A DNA stretch of 64,000 nt from NCBI RefSeq assembly GCF_001039355.2, contig NW_019775407.1:289375-353374 (forward strand), read 5' to 3'. Shown piece by piece: positions 48,181 through 61,187 of this stretch (its first letter is position 1; every line of letters starts with the position of its first letter). The notes under the pieces were generated by a model that was not told the DNA's origin, made no database searches, and worked only from the letters and a program-made list of their open reading frames with translations. The position numbers were made by a program, and so were the translations under genes. This stretch comes from Lingula anatina. Taxonomy: Eukaryota; Brachiopoda; Lingulata; Lingulida; Lingulidae.

Positions 48181-50910
48181 ATTTGCTCATTAAGCTACCT
48201 ACCGGTACATGTTGTACTCATTCCCTGTCAACCAGTTTTGTTTTACTTTAAAATCGGCACAAACAGTAAACAATCATCGAGCCAAAAAATACCAAATATT
48301 GATACCAGTGCATGCTTGTGTTAGATCTAAGATGACAAGATAAATTACACTCCTTTGGGGAACGTACCTCGTGGAGAGCATCAGTTGCAAAGAATTACTT
48401 TTTATTATAATAATATTCCAGACATGCAGTGTGTATATTCTATCTTGTGTTGAGAGCTCTAGACACAGTGGAGGATGATATGACAATACCCCTGGAGGTC
48501 AAGGTGCCGTTACTGAGGTCATTCTATACCAAGCTACAGGAGCCAGACTGGTGTTTCATGGACAGCAAGGAGAAGGACAAGATAGTTTTAGAGGACTTTT
48601 CAACTGTGAGTCCCTTTTTCTTGTACTTTTTTCATCCTGAATATGAGAAAATCCTTTTGTTATCTAGGTAAAATGCAATTGGTTACAGTATGTAAGTTTT
48701 AAATTGGGGCTTAATTATGATGAGGTCAAATGATGGGAATTTGCACACAACTTGTCACATTGTGAAGCAAGTTATATTTAATTTCTTAAAAACTAATTTT
48801 GCACTTGAACTTTTTTTGAACACACATTCATTCAGGCCTCTCATGTAAGTATTTGTAATTTGTCTCTTTTTTTAAACCTTCTAGATCTCTCATGAATTCC
48901 GTAAGCTTGCCCCCCTGTACCAGGAGGTGATCTCAGATATCTGTTGCAAGATGGGAGATGGTATGACAGTATTTCTGGAAGGCCATGTTGATTCTAAAAA
49001 ACAGTGGGATGAGGTGTGTAGCATGATAGTTGTGATATCGCAATTCAGTCACACCTAACACCATAACATTATGTACTTCATCATGTATGTATAGATTATA
49101 TTTTCATTTTAAATTAGTTATATCATTTTGGGACAGATATTTTTACTTGGTTGTCAGCCTGACCAAACTTGTTTCTGCCTCATGTGTAAACAAAATGCAA
49201 TCATCACACATAACACAACTGTATTTTTAGCAGACCTGGTGGTTATAGGCATTTCTAGATTATTTTCATTCCTTAAAAGTATAACACAATGAACATTTCA
49301 CACCTAACACATTTATATTCCAGTACTGCCACTACGTAGCAGGGCTAGTGGGTATAGGCCTTTCCAGACTCTTTTCTGCATCAGGGTTAGAGGACAGTAT
49401 CGTAGGACAGGATACCAGACTGGCTAATTCTATGGGACTCTTCCTTCAGAAGACAAACATAATACGAGACTATCTTGAAGATATAGAACAAGGAAGGGAG
49501 TTCTGGCCTAAGGAGGTGAGGAGCAGTGTGTTAGGTGTGATAACAAGGAAGCGAGTTCTGGCCTAAGGAGGTGAGGAGCAGTGTGTTAGGTGTGACAACT
49601 CATTGCTTTCTTTTAATCAAAGGTTTCTGTCATGTATGCAATTAACCTTACCTCCTCTATTATTATTATTATTATTATTATCGTCATCATTATATTTGTT
49701 ATCATTATAATGTTTGTAGGTTTGGAGCAAGTATGCCAATAAACTTTCCGACTTTGCTGACCCGGCAAACCGACGTGCTGCGTTGTCATGTCTGAATGAC
49801 TTGGTGACCAATGCTCTTCATCATGTACCAGATGTTCTGCTGTATATGTCCAGGATAAAAAATCAAAGTGTTTTCAACTTTTGTGCAATTCCTCAAGTAA
49901 GCGGCAGTAGATGAAATTTGAGTTTTAATGTTGTGTTTATTGTGTTTTCCATGAATTCTTTCTTAATTAAATAAAATGTTCTTAATTTATTATTATTATT
50001 ATTATCATTTATCTTATTTCATTCAAAGTGTATTGCAATTAATCTTTTAATCTAAAACTGTTGACAAATTTGTTGTGGATTTATCTTATACATGTTGTAC
50101 TATATTAATTTTCTGAAGCAACACACAAAATATTAACCTACTCTTTGAATCATGTACTTAGTAGTGTACAGCCTTAGCCTACATCTGTCTCTCCCCTGTC
50201 TCTTTCTAGGTCATGGCTATAGGAACATTAGAGAGATGTTACAATAACCCAGGTGTGTTCACAGGGGTGGTAAAGATACGTAAAGGCGAGGCAGTCAGAA
50301 TGATGATGTATGCCACCAGTTTGGAGGGGGTCAAGGCCATCATGTACCATTTTACTGCTCAGGTAGGGTCTGATGTCCAATTTTGTATCCTCATGATTTG
50401 ATCAGAGGGGTAGTTAAGATCTTGGTTGAAGTTTTGCTAGACACGGAAAGTGAAAAAATAATGTGTACTGCGCTGTAAGTTACGTACGTGTACTAGAGCT
50501 TTGTTAGTGAACTTTAGGATATTCTCCTGAAAGGTGCTTGTATTAATACAACTGATATGTTTCTGACGATCATTTTCTGATTAAAAATAAAATTACCTTT
50601 ATTTCTGACTGGGCAAAAAGTTTCTATTATCTGTGGATCTTGCTCCTTATTATTTTTTGTGGCTCATTTCTGTATATCGGATCTGTTTCAGATACTTCAT
50701 TCCATTCCAAGTACAGACCCTAGTCAGAATATCACCAGACGGTGCTGCCACCAAGTGTTAGAACGGAGCTGCACAGACAAAGACTATACTTCTAGTGGGC
50801 AGTTCTTCCCTCTGTACGTTTCCTGTAGCATGATGCTAGCAGCCATAATGTGGCAGTATTGGACCTCTGTGGAGAACATTTATCACGGATATTTTGGGAT
50901 GGAAAGTTGA
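47567..50910 (+). CDS. FDFT1: FDFT1: squalene synthase (farnesyl-diphosphate farnesyltransferase)
   Basis: Eight exons, all in phase: 47567-47665, 47974-48071, 48422-48605, 48885-49013, 49324-49515, 49720-49896, 50210-50362, 50692-50910; 416 residues (human 417). It condenses two farnesyl diphosphates to squalene with NADPH, the first committed sterol step, at the ER. Hallmarks: [12 protein letters not shown]; first Asp motif DTVEDD (80-85); [23 protein letters not shown]; second Asp motif [14 protein letters not shown] (D219, D223), both at human positions; FCAIPQVMAIGTL; and a C-terminal hydrophobic anchor ([16 protein letters not shown]). The start ATG is the one giving the conserved N-terminal length. 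A 55 bp tandem duplication repeats the donor of exon 5; only the first donor keeps the frame. Confidence 0.95.
48142..48178. repeat. (CT)n microsatellite in FDFT1 intron 2
   Basis: Uninterrupted TC dinucleotides about 70 bp after the exon 2 donor, within a pyrimidine-rich context far from the next acceptor. Confidence 0.9.
49487..49595. repeat. 55-bp tandem duplication across the FDFT1 exon 5 splice donor
   Basis: Units 49487-49541 and 49542-49595 share the exon 5 end (gttctggcctaaggag) and the following donor and intron start (gtgaggagcagtgtgttagg), with two or three differences. Two identical candidate donors result, at 49516 and 49571. Use of the second would append [15 protein letters not shown] and then a stop within the duplicated unit, so it would truncate the enzyme. 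Confidence 0.85.
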
Positions 50911-51067
50911 TTTTTATATACATCATGCCATCTTATATACATGCACTCAAGTGTTGTAGTGTGGTTACATGGTGGAAGGGTTATCTTGGATTGGAAACAG
51001 TATTTTTGTTCATAGCATTTGTGACAATAACAACAGAAAAAAAATAAAAAGGTTTACAAAATATATA

Positions 51068-51073
51068 AATAAA
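51068..51073 (+). terminator. Candidate poly(A) signal of FDFT1
   Basis: AATAAA 158 bp after the stop codon. A second AATAAA lies at 51554-51559. Either could serve; the first is the nearer. Confidence 0.45.
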
Positions 51074-51661
51074 TATAGATATCCATGGTTGGATAAAATC
51101 TTATGACATTTTCAGAGACAGTGTGATGTTAGTTTTGTGGAAGCATGCTATGTTGGGTAGGACAATTGATTACTATTCACTGCCAGTGTTCAGGATTCAT
51201 TGGTTGTCAAATTATTGATGAGGTCTTTTCATACCTACAGAATTTAAGTAAGGATATTCATGTTAAAGGCTCATTTTGAAAAAAACATTTTGCTGGCATT
51301 TTTTACCTGTGAAACTAAAAAAAGTTCAGTTTTATAAGGAATACATATCAATGCTTCATAAAGTTTGTTCTTTAATTTATTTAATTGTACAGTGTATAAA
51401 GTTTCCAATATAACCTTTAAAAACAATTATAACTTGACTTTGAACAAAACAAATGACAGTTTATATTTAAATTACAAGTAATTATTCAGTTGTTATACCA
51501 TTTGAAATGTATGACTTGTATGTAATCAAAGACTTGATAATTTTACAAGTGTTAATAAATATTTTTGTTGAACAAATAATGAGTGCTGCAAGTCTTAATT
51601 CTGCTATCAATGCACTTTCTGTCAACAAATTACATGACATTTTTAATCATATTTCAGTGGC

Positions 51662-51735
51662 ATTACCCTAGGTTCTAGATTCCGGTATTGCCAGCTCGAT
51701 CTTGATTTCATATATAACCCATAGTAGCAATACCA
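51662..51735 (+). repeat. Dispersed repeat, member 2
   Basis: Reverse-complement counterpart of 7691-7767 (attaccctaggttctagatt and following), placed in the FDFT1-URB2 convergent spacer. No other gene-like sequence is seen from 50911 to 52717. Confidence 0.6.
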
Positions 51736-52283
51736 GGCTCTAGCGAACAGTGGCAACTCAGGGGCGTTCTTCTTCAAAATTCTGCCTGGGGCGCTTCCAT
51801 ATTTGGAAGTCACACGTCACAGCTATGTCCGCCTGGATCCATATTTGGAAGTCATAAGTCTCGTACGTCACAGGTTTGACTGCCTGGAGCTGCCTTTCCC
51901 GCCTTGCGCTGAAGTCTCGTGCAGGCGAGACAAGAAGCAATTAAAGTGCCTGACGCGGAGTTAGAAGTTTGAATTGAAAATATCTTGCAGTCGAAGGTCA
52001 GTGCCACAATACAAGCAACATTCTGCTGTAAAAACTTATTTTCGTGTAGCCATTGCGCAGCCCTTATAGTGGTATCGGGCATACAGTGTCAAATTTGGCA
52101 CACGGCAAGCACATGTATTGTGCACGTGTATAACTCGGGACTAAATGTTCTTTGATAAGCAAAAAATACAAAAACATTGGATATATCTTTTCTTTCCGAA
52201 GAATATTATTATTTTTTTTTCATTTTACATCTTAAATACAGCAAATAAAATTAAATAAAGCAGAATTAAATTTGTTTTACGTT

Positions 52284-52289
52284 TTATTT
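52284..52289 (-). terminator. Candidate poly(A) signal of URB2
   Basis: A TTTATT motif on the plus strand (AATAAA on the minus strand) about 430 bp beyond the URB2 stop, within gttttattttgg. Position approximate. Confidence 0.3.
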
Positions 52290-52717
52290 TGGTCTGATGA
52301 CATTCAACTGCATTTTCACTGCGGAGCAGTTCTATTTGATTGATGGAAAACTTTCACTGCCGCTGGTCTTCAGAGTTAGTAAAAGCGACTCCACCACAAG
52401 GTATATTTTAATAGCAAGCTAGCTTTTACGTTGCTCTGACACTCAGGGTAAGTAACATATGACTTCCAGATGAATCATGCTTTAGAAAATGGACCCATTT
52501 AGGTTTCTGGCTGAGAATTCAGAGTTTATGTTTCAACACTATTCAAATAGTCATATGATCATATCATTAGCTTGATCTTTATGATCACATAATTTATCTC
52601 TATATCTGACTTTGAACAGTTTCTAGCATATAATATTTACAATTTTGGCCCTTGAAAACATAAACCATTTCTTTGTAAGAGCAATTTGCATGAAATGCTA
52701 AAACCAATTCCTCCATC

Positions 52718-55700
52718 TCACACCCGCCCAGTATATTTGTGATATTTTTCGTATTCCTGATACAGTCCCTTAAAGATCTCCTTGGCTCCCTGAGACAATG
52801 CAGTGTGCAGTACAGCTATGGAGTGCTGGTCACATATACTGAGCAGCTTACACATGGCGCTGACCAGTACTTTCTGAAATATAAAAATACAACAGAGATT
52901 TAGGGTTATTCTCTAAATGTTAAACGGTACCGACCACTACTCTCTAAAATATCAACTGACTGATTTTAAAGAAATGAGACTGCTATCTCTATTTATAATG
53001 AAGCTGATGTGGCAATATTGTGGCTATTTCATTCATTTCTTAAATTTTACAAAAACCAAAATGTTTTAAGGAGGAGTTTTAAGAAATGCTAACTTTCACA
53101 GCTGGTCGTAGTGTTCCCCTTTGTAAGTAGTGCACATAGTCTGCTACCAGGTACATCACCACCTTGCTGAACTCTGACTTATGACTGATCATCAGTGAGA
53201 AAAGTCTGGAAAAATAATTTCAAAACAAAAAACTCAAGCAAAATAGAGAGATGAGATATTCAAAGCACGTAAATCCAATATCATTGTCTCTATATACTGC
53301 AACTTTATTTTGAGGAAATATTACAAGACCTATACAGTAACATTACTAATAATAATAACAATAATTTTATAATAAAATCAACCAAAGATTAATTACCTAT
53401 CGGCCAGTAAAGCACACCCAACCACATCCTCTTCACCTCTTACAGCGCAATTGCCATATTGTTTCTGCCAGCCGACTTCCAAGATGGCTTCCATAAAGCT
53501 CCGAACTGCTTGCTGGAAGACTGGTATAGCACCATACAGCACTTTGGCATGGTCAATCAGCAGAGCATTCAAGACATCATAAGTTGCTTTGTGTATCTCA
53601 AAGAATTGGGTGTGGTCTTGGAGATCTTTGAGGGGAACATAGAGACAGCTGTGAAGGCAGACTAGAACAGACTGTGAGGACAGGAAGATCTGAAAGGGAA
53701 AAGTACAGAGTCATTGGTACAAAGTGGGAAAATATGGCAGTTTTTCTTAACGTATCTAAATCAAACAAAACGAAACATAACAAATACATTCATCACTGAA
53801 CATGCCCACGACCACAGTGACCCCCAACATCTATAGAACCATTATGGGCCCCCAGTGTGTTACTATTTCAAAGTAAATTTTACAGCAAATCTCAATATGT
53901 GCTATTCTTCAGAGACCCATCAATGGTCGATAACATGAATTATCATCTATTCTGTTTCAATTCTTTCAAATTCAAGTTAGGGAATTTCATCCAGCAACAA
54001 GCCAAGTCAAGAACCATACCTTTTTCTGTGAAAGAACTTTAGTTACAAACTGCAGAACTGGCAGCAGTCCAGCCCCCTGTTGCAATGGTGTCTTCGTCTG
54101 CAAATCAAGGGCCACACCCTGAAGCAAGAGGTTTAGATTTTGCACTGAGACTGCCAGGCTTGGCAGCTTGGTCTCCTCCAGCTCTCTGTCAACCAGGGTG
54201 GTCCACACATAAAGGACAGATGGTGTGAACGGATAAGTGGTCCTGGCCATCAGATCATGGAGTAGTGATTGAAACTGTTCTACGCTACACTTTTGCAACA
54301 TGGTGACTAGAACTTCCAGCAATAAATCTCTGACTTGCTGGAGCTGCTTTTCTTCAAATTCACAAATTGTCTGTGAAGTTTTCAGTTCTCCCACGTCTTT
54401 CTTGCTTAACATTTTACCAGTGTTACAAAATGAAGATTTCCCACTTTCACTTTCTTCAACACCAGTATTCTGATTGGTAGTTTCTTTTTCACCAGATTTC
54501 AGCTTGGTAGTTTTTAAATTTCGACTTTCTTGACTGACAGCTTTTGTATCACCAGATTCCTGATTGGCAGTTTCTTGATCACCTGATTCCTGACTGGCAA
54601 ACAGCCTTCTATAGCAAGTAAGACAACTTTTCCAGGCACTATCAACAAGCTCTTCATCTATAGTAACCTCTGACACAGACTTAATGAAGTTCAAACAAGA
54701 CTGAAGGATATCATGGTTACTTTCATCCTCTTCTAATAGCCTTAAACACCTCTGGCACATGGCAGATATGTTTTCATTGTTTTCTTGCAATCTTCCTCCA
54801 TGTAGTAAAGCACAATAAGCATCTAGACGTAAGGCAAAAGTGGGACATTCAGAGCATTCCGCTGCTTCCTTGATGGCATTTGATACTTGAAACTCCACTT
54901 GTTTCAGACACGCTACGCAGGCACTTTCTAATGTGGAATCCATGTTGGGCTTTTTAAGGAGCTTGAAAAAAGTTCAAATCATCACAGACTAACCCACAAT
55001 TGTAAATTGTAACATTATTTATCATAATTTTATTTCCACATAAAAGCAAATATTACCTTATGGTACAAATTGAATTTTTATTTGCAAGATAACTTATTCC
55101 CTATTCACTTACCTTGAGGAGCTGTTTTGTCAACTTCTCTGTGAAAACCAACCACATGTGTGTTTGTCTGTCTTCCTTGAGCTAGAACAAAACAACAAGT
55201 TCGCCAGTCAATCACACATTGCATTAATTGATAACTGTAAATTTGAAAAGTCAAGTATCAACTTATACACAAACATACACACACAAGGAATGCCTTATAT
55301 ATTAGCACATAAGAGCTCTCTGAATTCGCCTTATTCATATAGACCATAATTCTTTGTGCGCAACAGGAGTTCCGGTATTTTTTTCCCCATATCAAATCTA
55401 TAGACGCGCGAATAAAATGCCGTACAGGTAAGTGAAAAATGATTATTAAATTTCAAATAAAATAGATATGCGTAAATCTAATATTTCTACTCATGATGAT
55501 CACATTTTGCAATGAAATTAGTCGTTTTTTTAATAAAGTTTTTTTATTTAGACAATAGGCTGACTTGGAGCGCATTTGCGCGCTGCAGTGTGTTAGATGT
55601 GTCAAGAGGAGATTGCGTTCATGCTTGTCTTGTTTGACCCATTTTTAAAGTCACTTTGGTTTGGTTTGTTTTTCGGTGAGTCCGATATGAGTCAGATGTC

Positions 55701-58700
55701 CATTTTGTAAACCATAGCCAGGCCAAATTTACCCAACTTCCAGCAAGAGAGTCTTGAGTGAGACACTGAGAGGGAATTGATATGTTAGGAAAGTCGTATA
55801 CCCATTTATCTTTATGATGCCCTATGTCAGCTGTTCCGTTAATCTTAGACCAAAACATTTGTTTAAAAGTATATTATAGTAAGAATTTTAAGTAACGATA
55901 CTAAAATGTACAAGAAGAAAAGGGTAATTCTGGTCAGAACAATATGTCTAATAAAGGCAAATAAAATCTGTTCTTGTTTTTAAGTAACACCATAATGAAG
56001 AAAAAACTAAAAAATTTGGCAGATTAGTCCAAAACTGAAATTTTCTGTCATCATCTTTTATATTTTCTAAATGAAGAAATTTTCCTTTTAAATCAGATAT
56101 CTGCTCTTTCAATTCAGTTACCTCTTTTTCCAATTGTTGAATTTTTGTTCAATTTTGTTGCTTATTTGTTGTATAATAATCATGATCTCCTGCTTCATTC
56201 AGACAGTCAACTAAAAGTCTTGCAACTTTTGGCCTGCCAGCAGCTTGCCTGCCAGTAGATGATCTTTTTCTGAAAATTTGTTTTGGCTTTTGGTTGTAGC
56301 TCCCATTAGCAGATAAAGAGTTATTTGTTGTGCGGGGTTTGGAGGAACTATTGGGGAAAATAGTTGGTGAGTAGCTTGGATGAGCTGGGTCATCATTCTT
56401 TCTACCTGTAAATGAGTAAATATAATTATAAAAAAGAATGTCATATAATTAAGGAACCATTCCCACAGATATTTGGATTGATCATCTTCCCTATCTCATG
56501 CCTAGAATGATCCATCTGGATCAGTGTAACTCCCTGGGGAATCTCACTAAATTGCTATCAAATAAATTGCTTTAATGTCTGTCACACCTAGTATAGCTGA
56601 TAGAGGGTAATTTTCTTTACCCCCTAGTTGATTTGGTATGCGTGGCAGTCATTTAAGCTGGTTAGTTGATAGCAATTTATTGAGACGCCCCAGGGAGTTA
56701 CACTGATCCAGATGTATCAGTCTAGGCATGGGAACCCATGCAGTCTCACACACACACACACACACATATATTTCTCAATTCTACTTTTATATGCATTTTA
56801 TAATAACATTTATTGTTGCATTTTGCAAGTAATTAATGGAGGACTATAAGTCTTGCCATAAAAGACGGGTTCATTTATCTGTGATAAAGTTAACATGTGC
56901 ATATATATATATTTATATACTTCAAAATGCACAGAACATATCCTTGTGGATGTTGTAGGCATAAAATCCTTATCTACAGGTATGTGGCACAGCCAGTTGT
57001 GTTTACGTCCGACATCTTTGGGGAATTGGTAAAAGCTTATTGCTTGCCCCTCCCGATTACATTTCCCACGGGAGTTTGTGCATCCAGGCACGCAGCAGTA
57101 GTCGCCCACATATGCCTTCTTCATCTACCTGAATCACTTTATTCCCTGTAGAAAATTATGGAAAAAAATGATGGTACAACACACTATGTTTATAGAAAAA
57201 AAAAAACAACTTGATAATAGTTATGAGTTTCACTAAAGTAGACTTCAGGGCAAGATGAGCTCATTTAGTATTAAATATATTTAACCAAGATATGCTAATA
57301 TATATATAGCCTGGCTATGGTTTACAAAATGGACATCCGACTCATATCGGACTCACTGAAAAACAAACCAAACCAACCAAAAATGGGTCAAACAAGACAA
57401 GCACGAACGCAATCTCCTCTCAACACATCTAACACAATGCAGTGCGCAAATGCGCTCCAAGTCAGCCTATTGTCTAAATAAAAAAACTTTATTAAAAAAC
57501 GACTAATTTCATTGCAAAAGGTAATAATTATGAGGAGAAATATTAGATTTACGCATATCTATTTTATTTGAAATTTAATAATCATTTTTCACTTACCTGT
57601 ACGGCATTTTATTCGCGCGTCTGTAGATTTGATATGGGAAAAAATACCGGAACTCCTGTTGCGTGCAAAGGATTATGGTCTATATGAATAAGGCGAATCC
57701 TCATAGTAGTCAGTAAAGGAAAAAGTTCAATGGCTTCTCATGCTGTAACACCCTATCCTGCTCATTTTTTATAAAGTTTTTTATAAAGTCTCTACATGCT
57801 TGAACAATAAGATGAGCACAACATTCACCAAATCTTTAGCCAGTGATATCTGCTCCTCTGTTCTGATACCTCTCACCAGACTCTCCACCAGGTGTCTCTG
57901 GTTAAGCTCCTCTTGGAAATCCACACTGCCATACTGGCCCTGAAATTTACAGACTGTAATGTTCTAGGTAGTTTCAAAATGAGCTGCTTCCTGTATGCAA
58001 CATAAAAAAAAGTATAATTATCAAGGCATGAACTTCTGTGTAATCCTAATACTAAGATGCTATTAACCTTTTGTTTGAAATACTTCCTGTCAAATAAGCA
58101 AAGATACCTAATTATGAAAATGTTCTAAATTAAAGAATCACCACCTTGTATAAATGTAGTCACAATGGACAGAGACCTATGGAATTCTTTTTACTCTAAT
58201 ATCCTGTTATCAAAACACTTTTGTGAGCACAGCCTCAACAGCAAAAATAATTAAATAAATTAATTAATAAATAAATTTAAATAATTAAATATTTATATAA
58301 AACCAATCTCTCAAGCTATACAAGGTATCTGACAACAACCTGCTTTCCAAATGAAGTGCATAATAATAACATAACCAACCCAGGTTTACCATTTACTGGA
58401 TATGTATCTAATTTGTACAACTCTTTGAATAAAATGAACCCAAGACAACTCACCATGATAATCTTAGAGTCTGCAATGGTCATGATCCAGCAGAGGGCAT
58501 CCAAGACCTCAATACGAGCCACTGACCACACTCCAGGCCACTGGTCAGTGATGATGACAACAATGTCCAGACAGCTGTTAAACAGTGCAGTGGACATGGC
58601 TTTGTCTTCTGGTTGGGTCTTCACAGTGTGGTCAGTCTGTGTGGTCAGTATGAGGGCCAGCAGACTGGTCAGACAGGATATCTTTAAACTGGACTCCAAA

Positions 58701-59597
58701 TGCTCTATAGGCATCATCTTTAAAACCTATAAAATGAGATTTTTTATTGTATAAAACCATGGCACTGAACTCATGTTTCCTTTTCAGATTAACCTAAATC
58801 CTAGAAGCTGAAAAATTAAAAAAAATATGTCATATCTTTTATATATTTGATTATCTGATTTTTTTATTCAAGTTTACATGTCCCACTGTTAGCTTTAGTT
58901 AAAGATTTTTAAAAAGTTTTATTCTAATACATACTACTACATAGTCGTTGATCTTAATCTTTTTAATATAACACAACGGCATTTCAGTAAAAGTTTCTGC
59001 TACAAGAGGGCACTCCTACAACTGACCTGTAGACATTCCAGGACAGTCTTGATATCATACTTGAACCAAGGAAGTGTAGATCTTTCTTTCAAAAGTTGGT
59101 TCACCTTCTCCACTGCCCGAGTGTTCTCCTTTCCACTGGAAAAACGAAAAAACACTAGCTGAGTTATTAAATCCAGCTCGTAACATTATTTCCAACTGCT
59201 GTGAGCAGAATTAAAAATTTAGACTTCCTGGCAGGCAGAAAACCTGTCTTTTTCACTTTCATCTTATTAATTTTACTTTGTTTTCTAAATATTTTTCATT
59301 CTTTTTCATGCTTGAAACACCAAAAAATGCTGTAATTTGTGTCACTTTATTTTCAATCAACACTTCAAACATCAATATAGTAGGTTGCATGGTTGACAAA
59401 TGATTGTCTTGAATACATTATCAAGATATCTTTACCAGATTTTGCAGGTAATTTAATGGTCATCAACAGATTACCTGTCCTTAGCCTCAGTGACTGCTGC
59501 TGTATCCAGTACATCTGCACACTCGTCCCAAAACAATTTTCTCTTCTTCACACTATAACAGTCATTTACATGTAAAGTCACTAGCTTTCATCATAAA

Positions 59598-59676
<79 letters not shown>

Positions 59677-61153
59677 TAATGCTTATTATTTCACATTTGA
59701 ACTTATTTTTACAGGGAATCTTCAAAAAATGTTCAAAATATATTGTTACACATGTACAATGGCATGAATATCAACTTACATTTTTCCCCCTGGCACTCGT
59801 GCTGAGCGCAGGCACTGGGCTATCTTGGCAAACACTTCAGACACAAAGTACCCATGCAGTGGTGCCATCTCATGGCAAACAGAACCTGTCATGAACGGTA
59901 CACTGATAGCTTTAACTGGTGACCTAAAAATGGACATAGAAAATTTCAAATAATTCTGTCAAATTTGAACACAATATTGAATGTCCCTTTACCTTAACAG
60001 TTTAGTTTGCAGTTGTCTGATTACTATACAGAATCAACATTATCCTATGCCTAATAAGTGCAAAGACTTGACTCAATGCATAATCTGTTGTTCTCTCTCT
60101 CTCTCTCTCTCACAGGTATTAACATGCACTCCTGAATGCAGGTTTATCTAAGGTGCCAGCTGTTTGGTCTCTAGCCTGCCTGTGCATTCTCCTTCATACG
60201 CACTCACCCCTCACTGTCCTCTTCTTCCCTCAGTGCAGCTCCCACCATCAAGCTGGCAAGTCTGTGTATCGTGGCAGAACTGAGATAAGGAATCAGGAGA
60301 GGAAGGTTGGAGACCACCAGCTGCCACTGTGCCACAGGAAGATTGGACTTGGACAGGGAGGGCACCTGAAATATCAAGTTGCTGGAGATTGTGGAAAAGG
60401 TCACACCTGAATCAACCTAGGCAGAAGATCAGCTTGTCTTAAGGTCACAAGAATTGCAGCAGCGAAACTGGCTTACACATTTAGACCATAATTTGGTGTT
60501 GGTTTGAAACAATAGGAATGAAAATGTGTCTTGTTACCAAAGAGACCAAAATATTGGAGCAGTAATAATTAACTCTAGTTTTTGAGTTGTTGTTTGAAGA
60601 CACCATGCATTATTGCAACTTTGAATACAAAACATAGCTAAAGAAATTCTTTGCTGAAATTGTGAAGGATGCAACATTAAAGAAAAACACTGTGATCACA
60701 ATTAAAATCATAAACATACCCTTCCATCCCACACTGCTACTTCCAGCTCCTCCCAGCTAGTGACAGCCAATGATACGCTTTCTTCTGCCAGGTTGCTAAG
60801 CAACTCTGTGCTACTTCCTGTCATGGAGGATCCATACAGAAGATGATACCTTAGGGACTGGAGAGACAACATTTGCTGTAAAGAGATCAATGATAAAATT
60901 ATTTGATTTAAATCTTTAACACTGTCTTAATTTCCCCTGAATGACTAAATACTTGGAGACTTAAAAAATAAAATCTTCTAAGAGAGCATATAGAGCTTAC
61001 TGATACACCTTCTCTTGGGATTCTCAGCTGTGATAATAATTAGAGTTACATATGTCTTTTGAAAACCGTTTTACAATTACACAAAAAGTGCTTTAGAATT
61101 TATTTTAATATGCTTTATCTACTGTATGACTACAAATATATCACATTTTTATT

Positions 61154-61187
<34 letters not shown>

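Larger units (their letters stand above)
55326..57696 (-). mobile_element. DNA transposon with ~390-bp inverted repeats and THAP transposase remnant
   Basis: The left arm 55326-55723 and right arm 57309-57696 are inverted copies with about 95% visual identity. Both start tcgccttattcatatagacc from the outside. An AT dinucleotide flanks both ends (55324-55325 and 57697-57698), suggesting a 2-bp target duplication. Total length is 2371 bp. Contents: a broken THAP-type transposase gene on the minus strand and a second, nested MITE. The element sits in the URB2 intron between exons 57796-57939 and 55113-55181. THAP plus coiled coil plus an IS5/ISL2EU-like start favours the ISL2EU group; a P-element or Kolobok origin is less likely given the 2-bp AT. 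Confidence 0.85.

Noticed and set aside
56211-56444. 77-codon frame (VERMMTQLIQATHQ...) in the THAP element
   Set aside because: The adjacent frame gives KNDDPAHPSYSPTIFPNSS, the segment usual after a THAP domain, so this one is a shadow.
58356-58754. 132-codon plus-strand frame
   Set aside because: Antisense shadow of URB2 exon 58454-58726, whose minus-strand frame has matching splice sites and phase.
60092-60114. (CT)n followed by 'acag' as a splice acceptor on the plus strand
   Set aside because: URB2 is transcribed from the minus strand here and no plus-strand exon is supported downstream.
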